Below the pieces are notes generated by a model, which was not told the origin of the DNA, made no database searches, and saw nothing but the letters and a program-made list of their open reading frames with translations. This document shows positions 62,320-64,000 of a stretch of DNA of 64,000 nt, one piece after another (position 1 is the stretch's first letter; each line of letters opens with the position of its first letter). The stretch covers positions 124,001-188,000 of the forward strand of contig NZ_QNQP01000006.1 of assembly GCF_003316635.1 (NCBI RefSeq), given 5' to 3'. The DNA comes from Roseovarius dicentrarchi (GTDB taxonomy: Bacteria; Pseudomonadota; Alphaproteobacteria; Rhodobacterales; Rhodobacteraceae). Both the position numbers and the translations under genes were made by a program.

Positions 62320-63717
62320 ATGACCAAGATCAAGCTGCACAACACCAAAACCCGCCGCAAGGAGGAGTTCACCCCCCTCGATCCGGAAAACGTGCGGATG
62401 TATGTCTGCGGGCCTACCGTTTACGACCGCGCGCATCTGGGCAATGCGCGCCCGGTGGTGGTGTTCGACGTGCTCTACCGCCTCTTGCGTCATGTCTATG
62501 GCAAGGACGCCGTGACCTACGTGCGCAACTTCACCGACGTCGACGACAAGATCAACACGCGCGCGGCCGAGTCCGGCCGCCCCATCGGGGACATCACCAA
62601 CGAGACGATCCAGTGGTTTCTGGACGACATGGGCAGCCTCGGCGCGCTGGAGCCGGACCAGATGCCCCGCGCGACGCAGTTTATCCCGCAAATGGTGGCA
62701 ATGATCGAGGATCTGATCGCCAAGGGCCACGCCTACGCCGCCGAGGGCCACGTGCTGTTCGCCGTCGAAAGCTATACCGAATACGGCGCCCTGTCGGGCC
62801 GCAGCATCGACGACATGATCGCCGGCGCGCGGGTCGAGGTGGCCCCCTACAAGCGTAACCCGATGGATTTCGTCCTGTGGAAGCCGTCCAGCGGCGATCA
62901 GCCCGGCTGGGACTCGCCCTGGGGCTGGGGCCGCCCCGGCTGGCATATCGAATGTTCCGCGATGTCGTATGAGTTGCTGGGTGCCAGCTTTGACATCCAC
63001 GGCGGCGGCAACGACCTGATGTTCCCGCACCACGAGAACGAAATCGCCCAAAGCTGCTGCGCCCATCCGGGCAGCGGGTTCGCGCAGGTCTGGATGCATA
63101 ACGAGATGTTGCAGGTCGAGGGCAAGAAGATGTCCAAATCGCTGGGCAATTTTTTCACCGTGCGCGATCTGCTGGATCAGGGCGTGCCGGGCGAGGTGAT
63201 CCGGTTTGTGTTTTTAAGCACGCATTACAGGAAGCCGATGGATTGGACGGCGGAGAAATCGGTCGAAGCCCAATCCCGAATCCACGGCTTCATTGAGCAT
63301 ATTGCTCAATACGGAAATCTGGATAACGCCAGTCGTCTTGAGCCAGAAACCGCAATCATTGATGCACTCTGTGACGATTTGAATACTCATGCGGCAATCA
63401 ACTGCCTCAGCAAATTGAACGGTTCAGGCGATGCTGATAAATTGGCCCGAAACGTAGTCTTCTTGGGTATTTTTGACGATAAACAATTAGCGACCCGCGT
63501 GGCAAAGCATCGTGACGCCCATATTACTTTAGCAGCTATCGCAAAAGATCTTCAAGCCAAGCGATTTGAGGCGAAAGATAGCAAGGATTTTACCGAAGTT
63601 GACCGGATAAAGCATATTCTGACGTTGGCAAACGTCAGTGTTAGAATGAACAAGGACGAGGTCCTTCTGACTCCAGAAGTTGGTTTCGACCCCTCCAAAC
63701 TGGGCGCCCTCAAATGA
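62320..63717 (+). CDS. cysS: Cysteinyl-tRNA synthetase, with compositionally distinct C-terminal third
   Basis: A 465-residue class I aminoacyl-tRNA synthetase. Zinc-binding Cys30 lies in [10 protein letters not shown]; the HIGH motif is HLGN at 39-42; FPHHENE carries further zinc ligands; KMSKS is 270-274. The catalytic part is GC-rich like the rest of the window, but from about codon 310 to the stop the DNA is visibly AT-richer (for example 27 of 60 G+C in 63361-63420 against 35 of 60 in 62461-62520). The protein stays in frame and keeps the DALV-type helical domain ([19 protein letters not shown]), so it is probably functional. Confidence 0.92.
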   Translation: MTKIKLHNTKTRRKEEFTPLDPENVRMYVCGPTVYDRAHLGNARPVVVFDVLYRLLRHVYGKDAVTYVRNFTDVDDKINTRAAESGRPIGDITNETIQWFLDDMGSLGALEPDQMPRATQFIPQMVAMIEDLIAKGHAYAAEGHVLFAVESYTEYGALSGRSIDDMIAGARVEVAPYKRNPMDFVLWKPSSGDQPGWDSPWGWGRPGWHIECSAMSYELLGASFDIHGGGNDLMFPHHENEIAQSCCAHPGSGFAQVWMHNEMLQVEGKKMSKSLGNFFTVRDLLDQGVPGEVIRFVFLSTHYRKPMDWTAEKSVEAQSRIHGFIEHIAQYGNLDNASRLEPETAIIDALCDDLNTHAAINCLSKLNGSGDADKLARNVVFLGIFDDKQLATRVAKHRDAHITLAAIAKDLQAKRFEAKDSKDFTEVDRIKHILTLANVSVRMNKDEVLLTPEVGFDPSKLGALK

Positions 63718-64000
63718 CCGCGCCATCAGCCACCAAGGGCGGCCCCCGGCCGAGGGTGGGGGCAAAGCCCCCGCCCGTGGGGGCGGTCTGGGGCTGCCCG
63801 TGGTTCCCACGGGCGGGGCGCTCGAAGCCGAGCGTGCGCCTGACAACCCCGGATGTAGCCAACGACCGCCAAGTGACCGCGCAGCGCCCGACCGCGGGGG
63901 GGCGCTGCTGCCCGGTGAACAATGTGCTTTATGGTGCAAGTGCATCGAACGGTCCCGCAGTGGTCGGACGTTGCGAAAGCGCCCGCCCGGGGGGCGGTCG
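63718..64000. repeat. GC-rich hairpin-dense region downstream of cysS
   Basis: No supported gene. Three adjacent hairpins are seen: GGGGGC-AAA-GCCCCC at 63758-63772, CCCGTGG-TTC-CCACGGG at 63797-63813, and GCTCG-AAGC-CGAGC at 63820-63833. The motif GGGGGCGGTC occurs at 63779-63788 and again within 63989-63999 near the right edge. Bases 63758-63776 match 5425-5443 at 17 of 19 positions. The first hairpin could end the cysS transcript. Open frames on the minus strand here are proline/glycine-rich and look like composition artefacts. Confidence 0.5.

Noticed and set aside
63529..63945. Minus-strand frame of 138 codons over the cysS end and the GC-rich tail.
   Set aside because: It overlaps the cysS coding end and is proline/glycine-rich with no family resemblance.
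1..64000. tRNA, rRNA, CRISPR arrays and complete insertion sequences.
   Set aside because: No cloverleaf-like sequence, regularly spaced repeat or transposase was recognised on reading both strands; a covariance-model search could still find a missed RNA.

Overview
The window reads as chromosomal DNA of a marine alphaproteobacterium of the Rhodobacterales (Roseobacter/Rhodobacter group). Evidence: high GC content, dense ATGA-overlapping operons, a complete Rhodobacter-type gene transfer agent (GTA) cluster in canonical order, KDO/lipopolysaccharide genes, a selenophosphate synthetase fused to a flavin oxidoreductase, a non-pyrrolysine MttB and a DMSP-lyase-like cupin. The genus cannot be fixed from sequence alone.

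Layout. 1-11165 (minus): GTA structural cluster from g1 (small terminase) to the start of g15; g15 runs off the left edge. A plus-strand cupin of the DMSP lyase family sits between g2 and g3, and a hairpin with a U-tract faces the g2 transcript there. 11378-17557 (minus): AcuI-like acryloyl-CoA reductase, an M81 (MlrC) peptidase-family protein, a DMT exporter and the KDO genes kdsA, kdsB and kdsD. 17679-20940: convergent selD fusion and mnmH, a selenium-to-tRNA module. 21144-23855 (minus): an enolase-superfamily dehydratase and a GMC oxidoreductase, divergent from a polyamine-type ABC transporter (24173-28115). 28148-31561 (minus): an L,D-transpeptidase and a two-component system. 31906-37101: a TetR regulator, a 25-nt candidate operator, and a second polyamine-type ABC operon ending in a metallo-beta-lactamase-fold hydrolase. 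37292-41241: a Pqi intermembrane transport operon with PqiA split into two genes. 41440-45794: an RND efflux pair. 45870-49092 (minus): gmd, a GDP-fucose/colitose synthase and a ColD-like dehydratase. 49302-54933 (minus): a three-gene fatty acid beta-oxidation operon. 55052-61991 (minus): a TauE/SafE permease, a fused hydantoinase/5-oxoprolinase, a DMT transporter and MttB, preceded by a possible 30-codon leader gene. 62320-63717 (plus): cysS, whose 3' third is markedly AT-richer than the rest. 63718-64000: a GC-rich hairpin-dense tail.

How the parts fit. The GTA genes would build a small tailed particle: terminase, portal, protease, capsid, adaptors, tail tube, tape measure, hub and tip. The cupin (DMSP to DMS plus acrylate) and AcuI (acryloyl-CoA to propionyl-CoA) catalyse steps of the same catabolic route and flank GTA g1-g2. 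KdsA/B/D and the Gmd-GMER-ColD trio supply the inner core and a dideoxy or deoxy sugar for the outer envelope; Pqi and RND proteins maintain and export across that envelope. The two ABC systems, the beta-oxidation operon and the MttB/oxoprolinase block fit a heterotroph using small nitrogenous and organic compounds from algae.

Limits. Names rest on reading motifs and protein order; no database search was run. Substrates of the ABC transporters, the enolase-superfamily enzyme, MttB and the GMC enzyme are not determined here. No rRNA, tRNA, CRISPR array or complete insertion sequence was recognised.
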